Assembly: GCA_010692645.1 (NCBI GenBank)
Contig: JAAHGS010000058.1
Span: 1-34,096 of the forward strand
Source of the DNA: Symploca sp. SIO2E9
Lineage (GTDB): Bacteria > Cyanobacteriota > Cyanobacteriia > Cyanobacteriales > Coleofasciculaceae
Length of the DNA: 34,096 nucleotides
Direction of reading: 5' to 3'
Positions 23,471-31,379 of the stretch are shown here, piece by piece. Both the position numbers and the translations under genes were made by a program. Within the stretch, counting starts at the first letter, position 1. Every line of letters starts with the position of its first letter. The notes below the pieces were generated by a model that did not search any database, was not told the origin of the DNA, and saw nothing but the letters and a program-made list of their open reading frames with translations.

Positions 23471-23581
23471 GGAGACAGACTTATCTGTTAGAGAACAACT
23501 TGGTATGACAACAAAGGAATGAAATTTCAATTCCTAACTCTTAAACTTATGAACTCTTAAACTCCTATTCCTAAATTAGAT

Positions 23582-26227
23582 ATGTCAACTGATAAACTAA
23601 TTTCAAGAGAGGAAGTACTAGCTGGACTTCCTGCCAGACGAGCCAATACTCTGCTATTTCTGATTGAGAGTCGGACAGCACACATCGCAGCGCAATCTCG
23701 GCTAGAATTTTCCCTGACAGACTCAGCTGCCGAGGAGCGCGATTTAGCCTTTTTGGAAGCCTTTGCCCTTGGCCAGACACCTCCACTGCGCCCTACAATC
23801 CAGCATTTAGAACGCTACGCTTACCAATGGCAATCCCTAGTGCCGGAGAATCCAAGACTGAAAGCGGCTCTGCTTCACACTCTAAGTCAGAAGTATAACT
23901 TCACCTCTAAGGCCGTGCCTAATATTCATGCAGTGCTGGGCTTGGCTCAAAAAGATGTGCAACAGACCTACAGAAAGCTTTACCATAGAGGACTCTCCAA
24001 TGCCTTCACCCCACGACTCTCTCTAACCGAACAAATACGTTGGGGCGCAGCGGCAATCGCCCAAAAACTCGAATCTCTGCCACCCTTCTGGATTGCTTCC
24101 TTAATAACCGTATCCCTCGGACTTCCCCAAGCCTTCCTCGCATTACCCATTGCTGTAGCCCAGGTAGGACCACTAGCTACTCTAGCATTGGTAGTAGCTC
24201 TTGGACTCATCAACATCCTCACCATGGCATGTATGGCTGAAGCGATTGGTCGCAGCGGCGATTTTCGTTACGGCAATGCTTTTATCAAGCAATTAGCTAT
24301 CAACTACTTGGGAAATACTGGTTCCTTTATTCTCTCCCTAGCTGTGGGCATCCGTGTGTTTTTAATCGCCCTAGCCTGCTACCTTGGCTTGTCAATAACC
24401 ATGGCAAATTTCACATCTATACCAGCACCAGTGTGGGCGGCACTGCTTTTCTCTGCTGGGTTGTACATGCTGTCGCAGAAATCCCTTAATTTTACGGTCA
24501 CTGTCATGGTGATCTTAGCAGGAGTCAATATTAGTTTGCTTTTATTCTTATCACTTCTTGCCTTTACTCATCTGCAACTAGATAACCTTTTGTATGTAAA
24601 CTTGCCTTTTCTCAATGGAAATTCTTTTGAAGCTGGAATGTTGCGTCAAGTCTTCGGCGTAACCCTAATGCTCTACTTCGGGCATGTATATGTGGGCGAA
24701 TGTGCCAAACTCGTGCTTCCACGAGATGCCAGCGCTAAATCACTGATTTGGGGGAGCATTGCAGGAACTGCTTTTTTGACCTTCCTATTTTGCATTTGGG
24801 TATTGGCAGTTAATGGGGCGATTGCGCCACAGGTAATCAGTACTGAGTCAGGTACAGTTTTAGAGCCACTGGCACAACAAATCGGTCCCATTGTAAAAAT
24901 CTTGGGAGCTTTCTTAGTCACCTTCCTCTTGGGAATGGCATGGATCCGCAGTTCGAGTTTACTGTTCAACCTTGGTCGTGAATGGTTTCCCTCTCGACCT
25001 CAACCAGTCTTGATCATGCCTGCCAAACAGGGAAGATTGATTTTGCAACCACGCCGCAACTTCAGCAATTGTCCTAGCTTTGGTTTAACCTATCTAGGGC
25101 TCGAAGGCACTCAAGCCAAATTTGATCTAGATGTTCAGTCGGGCGGCAAGATCAATCATTTAGAGATAACTCTCAAGGAAAGCTGGGAAATCCAGGAAGT
25201 TCTTGTTCAGCTTCCCAGTCTAAACCTACGCGGCATCTATCTTACCCTAGAGTTGCACTCGGCTAATCAGGAGAGGGCGCAACTGAAGGTTAGTTCGTCA
25301 ATGACTCTCACCTACGAGGGCAACATGGAAATGCTTGCCAATGCCAGCAATAACTCTAGGCAACGCCAGAGTCAGACGAGTAGACTTGCTAAGTTGAAAC
25401 CTGCAAAGCCTAGCACGCTAGCCTCCTGGACAAAGCGAGTTTGGGCATTGTTGCTCAAAGAGTATCGCTTTTTGCTCTCGATTAGTCCATTAGTGCTAGT
25501 CTTGGTGCTGACTGAGAGCCTTTTCCTTGCTGGCAAGCAATCTTTTACTAACGTACTTGGTTTTGCTGGCGTACTTGGTAACTCTCTCGTTGGCGGTATT
25601 TTCCCAATTCTGCTCTTAGTTTCCAGTCGGCGTAAGGGTGAACTTGTGCCAGGAGTGGTACTCAAGCTTCTCAACCATAAGTTTTTACTAGCGGGGATAT
25701 ACTGTCTTTTCTTCGCCACTCTCTTACTCCATGGTTTGTTGATTTGGGAAAATCCCGTAGCACGCACCAGCGCCTTAAGTATCGCGGCCTTATCTTTAGG
25801 AGCCACCCTAATCATGGGACACACTGGTGCCTTTACCCCCCGTACAGTCTTAGAGCTACGAGAAGAGCAACAAGAAGGAGGACGAACTTTCTTCAAGATA
25901 ACTGCTGGCGGACAACCAAAGATTGCTCAAGTGAGGCTGGGATATGCCGAAGGTGAGCAGTGCTACCAGGCCTCCACTGTCGAAATTCCCTCTCTCTCAT
26001 CGTTGCACTATGCCAGCTTTGAATTGGCAACTAGACGGATAGAGGAATTGAGAGTCTGGGCTCACAGGGAGAAAACTAACGGCAGCTCCGAGAGTCTGCC
26101 GGCACTTTTGGAAGTACATAGGAGGAACAAAACAATGCAGTTTGACTTAGAGCTTTCCGGCGGTAAGGTTATGCTACCCCTTTCCATGGGTAAATGCTAT
26201 TTGAAACTTTACCATTTCTGCTCATAA
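23582..26227 (+). CDS. Large APC-superfamily permease-like multidomain membrane protein
   Basis: The 881-aa protein has no full-length match I recognise. Residues 1-150 are soluble and helical. About 160-475 form a hydrophobic block of roughly ten helices resembling amino-acid/aromatic permeases of the APC fold (GLPQAFLALPIAVAQVGP as a TM1-like broken helix, MACMAEAIGRSGDFRYG, VYVGECAKLVLP). About 485-600 look like a beta-rich soluble domain. A second hydrophobic block of about four helices spans 625-750. The C-terminal 130 residues are soluble and beta-rich. It follows the sensor gene and precedes the MinD-like ATPase gene by 176 bp. It may be a scaffold or translocation partner of the exporter rather than a nutrient transporter. 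No clear Shine-Dalgarno is seen at the ATG. Confidence 0.75.
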   Translation: MSTDKLISREEVLAGLPARRANTLLFLIESRTAHIAAQSRLEFSLTDSAAEERDLAFLEAFALGQTPPLRPTIQHLERYAYQWQSLVPENPRLKAALLHTLSQKYNFTSKAVPNIHAVLGLAQKDVQQTYRKLYHRGLSNAFTPRLSLTEQIRWGAAAIAQKLESLPPFWIASLITVSLGLPQAFLALPIAVAQVGPLATLALVVALGLINILTMACMAEAIGRSGDFRYGNAFIKQLAINYLGNTGSFILSLAVGIRVFLIALACYLGLSITMANFTSIPAPVWAALLFSAGLYMLSQKSLNFTVTVMVILAGVNISLLLFLSLLAFTHLQLDNLLYVNLPFLNGNSFEAGMLRQVFGVTLMLYFGHVYVGECAKLVLPRDASAKSLIWGSIAGTAFLTFLFCIWVLAVNGAIAPQVISTESGTVLEPLAQQIGPIVKILGAFLVTFLLGMAWIRSSSLLFNLGREWFPSRPQPVLIMPAKQGRLILQPRRNFSNCPSFGLTYLGLEGTQAKFDLDVQSGGKINHLEITLKESWEIQEVLVQLPSLNLRGIYLTLELHSANQERAQLKVSSSMTLTYEGNMEMLANASNNSRQRQSQTSRLAKLKPAKPSTLASWTKRVWALLLKEYRFLLSISPLVLVLVLTESLFLAGKQSFTNVLGFAGVLGNSLVGGIFPILLLVSSRRKGELVPGVVLKLLNHKFLLAGIYCLFFATLLLHGLLIWENPVARTSALSIAALSLGATLIMGHTGAFTPRTVLELREEQQEGGRTFFKITAGGQPKIAQVRLGYAEGEQCYQASTVEIPSLSSLHYASFELATRRIEELRVWAHREKTNGSSESLPALLEVHRRNKTMQFDLELSGGKVMLPLSMGKCYLKLYHFCS

Positions 26228-26260
26228 ACGTGTCAAGTGTCAGTCTGATCTGAAATGGTA
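26210..26260. repeat. Inverted repeat at the end of the APC-like gene
   Basis: TACCATTTC (26210-26218) and GAAATGGTA (26252-26260) form a 9-bp stem around the stop codon of the APC-like gene. The loop is 33 nt and there is no T-tract. It may mark a transcript end or a small repeat insertion. Confidence 0.4.
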
Positions 26261-26268
26261 AAAATGAT

Positions 26269-26324
26269 GCTACAAATAGTCTGATTTTAAGTAATAAGTA
26301 ATAACTCAATAGCTTATTTGTAGC
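26269..26324. repeat. Inverted-repeat element with STRR interior upstream of MinD-like gene
   Basis: GCTACAAATA (26269-26278) and TATTTGTAGC (26315-26324) are perfect 10-bp inverted repeats. The interior carries AAGTAATAAGTAATAA, the same heptamer class as the repeats at 28506-28578 and 31278-31349. It lies 79 bp upstream of the MinD-like start codon, so it may affect its leader. Confidence 0.5.
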
Positions 26325-26403
26325 CAACATTTAAGTATTCAATCTTACCCATTTCTGTGCAGAATTCAAAGCTTAAATCTTTTTTATTCATTGGAGGTAA
26401 ATC

Positions 26404-27213
26404 ATGTCTAAGATAGTTTCTATTCACTCATTCCGTGGCGGCACTGGCAAATCAAACCTGACTGCTAACCTCGCCGTTACTATCGCCTCTCAGGGGCAAA
26501 GAGTAGGCATTGTTGATACTGATATCCAGTCACCAGGGATTCATGTGATTTTCGGTCTTGATGAGGAGAAGATGGAACATTCCCTCAATGATTACCTCTG
26601 GGGTAAGTGTAATATTGAGGATGCTGCCTATGATGTTAGTCAGGTATTCAAAGCACAGCAGCAAAAGAGGGCAGCAGCAGGCGGCAAACTATATCTAATT
26701 CCCTCTAGTCTTAGGGCTGGCGAAATTGCCCGAGTCCTGCGCGAAGGTTATGATGTAGGCAAACTTAACGAAGGTTTTCAGGAACTTATCCACTGCCTTA
26801 ATCTAGATTATCTTTTGATTGACACTCACCCAGGTCTTAATGAAGAAACCTTGCTGTCGATCGCAATTTCTCAAGTTCTAGTTATTATCTTACGTCCAGA
26901 CCGCCAAGACTTTCAAGGCACTGCTGTGACGGTGGATGTGGCTCGCAAGTTGCAAGTACCCAAGATGTTGATGGTAGTTAACAAGGCACTTTCAGCTTTC
27001 GATTTTGAGGCCTTGCGGCAACAGGTGGAAACGACTTATAACGCCTCCGTGGCTGGTATTTTACCTCTGTCGGAAGAGATCGTTCAACTAGGTAGCAGTG
27101 ATGTCTTTTGCCTGCGCTACCCGGAGCATATTGTCAGCCAGACTCTCAAAGAGATTGTTGAGCAAGTTATGGGTAAGTCAGAACAGGTAATTATTGGAGG
27201 CGTTAGGGTTTGA
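26404..27213 (+). CDS. MinD/ParA-family P-loop ATPase with Arg in place of the signature Lys
   Basis: The 269-aa protein has the deviant Walker A region SFRGGTGKS at residues 9-17: Lys16 of the P-loop is present, but the conserved 'signature' lysine of MinD/ParA (KGGxGK) is Arg11. Switch I reads DTDIQSPG (Asp near 40) and switch II reads LLIDTHPGLNEETLL, both typical. The strong ribosome-binding site GGAGGT is 7 nt before the ATG. The stop codon overlaps the start of the next gene (TGATG), so the two are translationally coupled. Such ATPases place or cluster membrane complexes. Its setting suggests positioning or gating of the exporter or sensor rather than chromosome partition. Confidence 0.92.
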   Translation: MSKIVSIHSFRGGTGKSNLTANLAVTIASQGQRVGIVDTDIQSPGIHVIFGLDEEKMEHSLNDYLWGKCNIEDAAYDVSQVFKAQQQKRAAAGGKLYLIPSSLRAGEIARVLREGYDVGKLNEGFQELIHCLNLDYLLIDTHPGLNEETLLSIAISQVLVIILRPDRQDFQGTAVTVDVARKLQVPKMLMVVNKALSAFDFEALRQQVETTYNASVAGILPLSEEIVQLGSSDVFCLRYPEHIVSQTLKEIVEQVMGKSEQVIIGGVRV

Positions 27214-28448
27214 TGAACCAGCAGGAATTTCGCGCTAGGGTACTTGCTGCCTATGGTGCTAGTGCCTCACAAACAGAGGAATTACTAGCCTACAATCACA
27301 ATCCCTTTGATGGCAGTAGTTTAAAGCCAGTTGTCAAGTTTCCACTGCCCTCTGAAGCCCATGTTGCTGCCTGGGAGAAATACGCGGCAACAGCAAAAGT
27401 TGTAGGAGTATTTGAGGTACTCAAGGGCGTCTTGGTTCAATTGCAATTTCCCATCCAGGAAGGTATTAGTCAAACTGAGTCCTATCGCTGTGCCACCCGC
27501 AAGGGTATTCTCGTGGATAATACTTCTGTGGCAACTGGTTTAGTTTTGAAGCAACCGGAGCAACTAAAGTTGACACTGCATCAAAGCTTGGCTGGAGTTA
27601 TTCCAGTTTTACTTGCCGGGAATCGGGAAGACTTTGTTTCTCTAGTGCAGGCGCTAACTATGCGCAATGAACCTAAGCCAGTTCCTGCTTCCATGGGAGC
27701 CTGTATGATTGCCGGTTACAACAATTGGGACCGAATCCGCTGCTATCGGCAGCAATGGGAAACTCAAAATCGAGCTAATTGTTTCCAGAGTCACTGGGCA
27801 GCTGAATTTCAGCGGCTCCTCCCCCAAAAGGAGCTTTATCAAGACCGATTGATCATTTTGAGTGATGGCCCCTATAGTGACGTTGCCGCCAGTGAACTCG
27901 GACTCTCGGAGGATCAGTGGCAGCATCTATCCTTGACAATTCGACTAGAACATGAATGCACCCACTACTTGACGCGCCGCTTATTTAATTCCATGCGCAA
28001 CAATTTGCTTGATGAACTAATTGCTGATTACAGAGGCATTGTGGTTGCGATCGGGCGTTATCGAGCTGACTGGTTCTTGCATTTTCTGGGGCTAGAGTCT
28101 TTTCCAGTTTACCGCCAGGGGGGCAGGTTGCAAAATTATCGAGGTCAGCCACCACTTTCTGAGCGGGCTTTTAAAATTCTCCAGGCATTAGTAAAAACGG
28201 CTGCTGAAAATCTGGAGCGCTTTGATATTAATTATGCAGGCAAATCAAAAGACTTTAATAGCCAGCCCCTGATGTTAGTAGCTTTGACCTATTTGACACT
28301 AGAGGAATTAGCTTCCCCAGAGTTTAACTCTCGCCTCCAGGAGAGGTTAAAGACGCGGGGACACGGTGACACGGGGACGCGGGGACAAATTGGATGGGGA
28401 TTTGACCCCAACCAATTTTATGCACCGTATAGACGGTGGGGTATTTAA
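27213..28448 (+). CDS. Uncharacterised protein with gluzincin-like HExxH...DExxxD motif
   Basis: The 411-aa protein starts at the ATG overlapping the ATPase stop codon; GGAGG lies 12 nt upstream, and a TTG one codon earlier is less likely. Residues 247-251 read HECTH and residues 267-272 read DELIAD. This gives the HExxH zinc motif plus a third-ligand Glu268 17 residues later in the (N/D)ExxxD form used by thermolysin-like gluzincins. The family looks uncharacterised; I loosely associate it with DUF7005 but cannot confirm this. No signal peptide is present, so it should act in the cytoplasm. A tandem repeat near residues 380-392 (TRGHGDTGTRG) is read in frame close to the conserved tail. It could process or degrade the exporter cargo or its leader. 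Metallopeptidase activity is inference from the motif. Confidence 0.8.
   Translation: MNQQEFRARVLAAYGASASQTEELLAYNHNPFDGSSLKPVVKFPLPSEAHVAAWEKYAATAKVVGVFEVLKGVLVQLQFPIQEGISQTESYRCATRKGILVDNTSVATGLVLKQPEQLKLTLHQSLAGVIPVLLAGNREDFVSLVQALTMRNEPKPVPASMGACMIAGYNNWDRIRCYRQQWETQNRANCFQSHWAAEFQRLLPQKELYQDRLIILSDGPYSDVAASELGLSEDQWQHLSLTIRLEHECTHYLTRRLFNSMRNNLLDELIADYRGIVVAIGRYRADWFLHFLGLESFPVYRQGGRLQNYRGQPPLSERAFKILQALVKTAAENLERFDINYAGKSKDFNSQPLMLVALTYLTLEELASPEFNSRLQERLKTRGHGDTGTRGQIGWGFDPNQFYAPYRRWGI
28351..28386. repeat. Short tandem repeat (GACGCGGGGACACGG type) inside coding sequence
   Basis: About 36 bp of GACGCGGGG, GACACGG and related units lie near the 3' end of the HExxH gene and are translated as a Gly/Thr/Arg-rich stretch. 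This repeat type is usually intergenic in cyanobacteria, so its reading as codons is unusual. The frame continues into a plausible C-terminal tail. Confidence 0.7.
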
Positions 28449-28505
28449 CCCAAATTAATTTCGATAAAGCAATTACAGACAACTACAACCCTGTATGCGT
28501 AATCT

Positions 28506-28578
28506 CAAGTAATAGGTTTTAAATAATAAGTGAGTATTCAGTTTAACTTATTACTTATTACTTATTACTTATTACTTG
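28506..28578. repeat. Heptamer STRR (ACTTATT) palindromic block
   Basis: Four to five tandem ACTTATT heptamers (about 28546-28578) are preceded by CAAGTAATA (28506-28514), the inverse of the closing TATTACTTG (28570-28578). The whole block could form a hairpin. It fills much of the 216-bp gap before the HlyD-type gene. The same repeat recurs at 31278-31349. Confidence 0.8.
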
Positions 28579-28664
28579 ATTAAGACATTTCCTCTTAATA
28601 AATTACCCTCCCGAAAGATACTCGTGACTAATAACTAGGAGAAATCAACCACATATTTAAGACT

Positions 28665-30284
28665 ATGGAACCTAACGAAAAGCGCAGTATTTTCCGAGAA
28701 AAATCAATAGAGCGTTTATCTTCCCCAGAGCGGCTTGATCAACTCATGCAAGTAGTCAATCGCAAAGACTGGCTACCTCTGAGTGCTTTAGGGATATTAG
28801 CGTTGGTAGCGCTAATTTGGAGTATATTTGGTCGAATTCCTGCCAAGGTAACGGCACAAGGAGTATTGATTAGCCCACGCCGAGTTGTCGATTTCCAGTC
28901 CCCAATTGCAGGGCAGCTTAAGGAAGTGAAAGCCTTGGTAGGAGATTGTGTCAAGAAAGATGAAGTACTAGCCACTATTGATCCTTCTAAGATCAAGCAA
29001 AAATTAGAGCTCGAGCGTGCCAAACTAGCTCAGTTGCAAGAGCAGGAGTACAATGCTAGTCAGCTTCAGAATCAACGCAGTGATCTTGAGGTTGGTGCAC
29101 TGCAACAGGAGGCTACAAGCAAGCAGCAAAGGCTGCAAAACGCTCAAGCTCTGACTCCAGTCCTTCAAGAACAAGGAATAGAGGCAATTAAGCAGCAGCG
29201 AACTAGCTTGCAGCAACGCCTAAGAGATGCTCAAGACCTAACTCCAGCTCTTAGAGATAAAGCTCTAAAGTCCATCCAACAGCAACGAACCAGCCTCAAG
29301 CAGCAGCTGCAAGACTCTCATGCCCTGACGAGTCTCTTACAAGATAGATGGGAGAAGCGCCGTTCACTATTGAAAGCTGGAGCCCTTTCAGCGGATCAAG
29401 TTCTCCAGTCAGAACAAGATTATAAACAGAATCTTCAGAGCATTACCCGTTTAGAAGCTGATTTAAGGCAACTAGATGTCCAAGAGACGGAAGTTAGACA
29501 GAAATACCTGAACAATCTCAGTAGCATCAGTGAGTATCAAGCCCAATTAAGGGAGCTAGATGTTAAAGAAACTCAAGCAAAACAGAAATACCTGGATAAT
29601 CTCAGCACTATCTCCCAGTTAGAAGCAGAGTTACAGCAAATTGATACCAAAGAAAAAAGATTGGCTCAAGAAAACCTGGAAGCTTCTACCAACCGGAAAA
29701 ATCAGATTGAGGAAGTCAAGCGCAATATTGCTCAGTTTGAAAAGCAATACGATGACAACCGACAAATTAAAAGTCCCCATGCTGGATGTATCCTGGAAGT
29801 GACTGCTAGTTCAGGCTCTGTTCTTAACCAGGGAACTCGCTTGGGTTCGCTCCAAGTAGGTGATAGCTCTAGTCAGATGGTGGGGGTTGCCTATTTTCCA
29901 GTTGGCGCTGGCAAGAAGATTAAGCCTGGTATGAAGCTTCAAGTTACACCTGACACTGTGCGCCGTGAAAGGTTCGGTGGAATTGTTGGTACTGTCACTT
30001 CTGTTTCAGCCTTCCCGGTTACGAAACAGGGAGCTACTAGTTTGGTGGGCAACGCCGAAGTTGTCGAAGGTTTAATTTCCCAGGGCAAAGCGATGATCGA
30101 AGTGCGGGGCCAATTGCAGCTCGACTCCTCTACCCCTAGTGGTTATAGTTGGTCTTCTTCCCAAGGACCACCAAACCTGAAAATATCTACTGGAACCACT
30201 ACCACTACCCGTGTAACTGTAGAAGAGCAAGCTCCTATTACTTTTGTATTGCCTATCCTTCGGGAGTGGAGCGGTTTATCCTAA
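28665..30284 (+). CDS. NHLP-type bacteriocin system secretion protein (HlyD-like membrane fusion protein)
   Basis: The 539-aa protein has one membrane helix (about 35-55), a lipoyl half-domain (VISPRRVVDFQSPIAGQLKEV-like, about 65-105), a long coiled coil (about 110-365), the second lipoyl half (IKSPHAGCILEVTASSGSVLNQG) and a beta-barrel. It matches the HlyD-type partner of NHLM/NHLP exporters. The coiled coil contains at least two internal repeat families: three units around QQRTSLQQRLRDAQ/LTP, and three around KYLxNLSxIS/AELxxLD. These suggest length growth by duplication. It should link the ABC exporter to an outer-membrane channel that is not encoded here. It is the last gene of the locus and faces a convergent gene. 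Confidence 0.9.
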   Translation: MEPNEKRSIFREKSIERLSSPERLDQLMQVVNRKDWLPLSALGILALVALIWSIFGRIPAKVTAQGVLISPRRVVDFQSPIAGQLKEVKALVGDCVKKDEVLATIDPSKIKQKLELERAKLAQLQEQEYNASQLQNQRSDLEVGALQQEATSKQQRLQNAQALTPVLQEQGIEAIKQQRTSLQQRLRDAQDLTPALRDKALKSIQQQRTSLKQQLQDSHALTSLLQDRWEKRRSLLKAGALSADQVLQSEQDYKQNLQSITRLEADLRQLDVQETEVRQKYLNNLSSISEYQAQLRELDVKETQAKQKYLDNLSTISQLEAELQQIDTKEKRLAQENLEASTNRKNQIEEVKRNIAQFEKQYDDNRQIKSPHAGCILEVTASSGSVLNQGTRLGSLQVGDSSSQMVGVAYFPVGAGKKIKPGMKLQVTPDTVRRERFGGIVGTVTSVSAFPVTKQGATSLVGNAEVVEGLISQGKAMIEVRGQLQLDSSTPSGYSWSSSQGPPNLKISTGTTTTTRVTVEEQAPITFVLPILREWSGLS

Positions 30285-30362
30285 TACATAATTGATTGCT
30301 ATTTTGACAGATTGAAGGTACTTGAAAGATGTGTTATGTATCAATTAATTCAGCAATTATAA

Positions 30363-30382
30363 GGGCGCACAGCGGTGCGCCC
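30363..30382. repeat. GC-rich hairpin between convergent genes
   Basis: GGGCGCAC (30363-30370) and GTGCGCCC (30375-30382) form an 8-bp stem with a 4-nt loop in an otherwise AT-rich gap. Such GGGCGCACxxxxGTGCGCCC hairpins are frequent interspersed repeats in cyanobacteria. Placed between convergent genes it may help end transcription, but no T-tract follows. Confidence 0.6.
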
Positions 30383-30415
30383 CTACCCTCCTTCCAGGAT
30401 GATTTTTTGAAATTG

Positions 30416-30475
30416 ATAGTTGATGGAACAATATTTCCAAGCTATGGAATTGAAATTCCATTAACCATCAACTAT
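30416..30475. terminator. Inverted repeat, possible bidirectional terminator
   Basis: ATAGTTGATGG (30416-30426) and CCATCAACTAT (30465-30475) are perfect 11-bp inverted repeats, with a nested ATGGAAT/ATTCCAT arm in the loop. It lies between the HlyD-like gene (plus) and the phosphodiesterase gene (minus) and ends 6 bp from the latter's stop codon. A bidirectional terminator or a small mobile element are both possible. Confidence 0.5.
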
Positions 30476-30480
30476 AACAC

Positions 30481-31200
30481 TCACCTTGCCAATTGCTTCT
30501 CCAAGAGAACGTGCAATGTTTTCGGTCTGTTGGTAATAATGTTATCAACCCCACGACTTATAAATTTTCCCATTTCCGCTATCTTGTTAACAGTCCATAC
30601 ATGAACATTTCTACCAATAGCATGAGCTGTATTAATAAAGTCGATGGTTGCCACCATTTGTTCAACAGAATAAAAATCTACCTTGAAGTTAGCAAGATTT
30701 TCTATAGGTCTAGCAAAGATTAATCCCGTAGCAACTTGTGCATTGATTTTCTTGACCTGCACAAGAGTGTGATAATCAAAAGAGGTGATTAGGCATTGCT
30801 CTGTAAATTCTTTCTGACAGATAAGCTCTGCTACATGTTCAGCAAGGTTCTGTTCATGCCCGTTAAGCTTCAGTTCGATGTTGAGTTTAATCTTGCCCTT
30901 AACTGCGTCGATTACTTCCTCAAGGTAAGGCACTTTTTCCCCAGCAAACTTTAATGAAAACCAGTTGCCAACATCAAGCTTATCTACTTCATTATCAGAA
31001 AGCTCCCAGATATTCCTCTCAATACCAGTAACTCTTTTTAAATTGCTATCATGGAGTAAGACTAGAGAGCCATCTTTTGTCTGTTGAACATCAATTTCTG
31101 CATAGTCAGCTTGCTCTTGGATCGCCAGATTAATAGCGCTCATAGTGTTTTCAGGAGCAGCATCTGAGCTGCCACGATGGGCAGTAATATCAATCTTCAT
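30481..31200 (-). CDS. Glycerophosphodiester phosphodiesterase
   Basis: The 239-aa protein is a complete GDPD-family TIM barrel. It shows HRG at residues 8-10, PENT at 16-19, metal-binding Glu35 and Asp37 in EIDV, His50 in HD, a central NIELK and a closing VWTVN/GVDNIITNRP. It hydrolyses glycerophosphodiesters to glycerol-3-phosphate and an alcohol in phospholipid turnover. Similar bacterial proteins often carry an N-terminal membrane domain; here the ATG lies directly before the catalytic domain and no signal peptide is seen, so a cytoplasmic enzyme is likely. Only a weak ribosome-binding site precedes it. It is convergent with the export locus and shows no functional link to it. Confidence 0.92.
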   Translation of the reverse strand: MKIDITAHRGSSDAAPENTMSAINLAIQEQADYAEIDVQQTKDGSLVLLHDSNLKRVTGIERNIWELSDNEVDKLDVGNWFSLKFAGEKVPYLEEVIDAVKGKIKLNIELKLNGHEQNLAEHVAELICQKEFTEQCLITSFDYHTLVQVKKINAQVATGLIFARPIENLANFKVDFYSVEQMVATIDFINTAHAIGRNVHVWTVNKIAEMGKFISRGVDNIITNRPKTLHVLLEKQLAR

Positions 31201-31277
31201 GAACTTGAGTCAAGGCAATTTACTACTTTCCCAAGACATTGATCCGAGTAAATCTAGCAGTTAGGGGAGGGAATGAA

Positions 31278-31349
31278 AAGTAATAAGTCTCAAGTAACAA
31301 GTAATAAATTTAGCTTACTTATTACTTATTACTTATTACTTATTACTTG
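31278..31349. repeat. Heptamer STRR (ACTTATT/AAGTAAT) palindromic block
   Basis: The block begins with AAGTAATAAGT and further AAGTAA units, and ends with four to five ACTTATT heptamers closing in TTACTTG. The two sides are inverse, giving a long AT hairpin. It lies between the phosphodiesterase and psaK genes, about 30 bp past the psaK stop codon, and may act as a 3' end for psaK. Confidence 0.8.
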
Positions 31350-31379
31350 CCTATTTATAACAAGCTTGTAAATTACTCC

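Noticed and set aside
25372-25896. 174-codon minus-strand frame
   Set aside because: It is antisense to the clearly coding APC-like protein and is rich in Ser, Lys and Arg, as expected of a shadow frame.
28546-28578. CRISPR-like array
   Set aside because: The repeat unit is only 7 bp with no spacers. It is an STRR.
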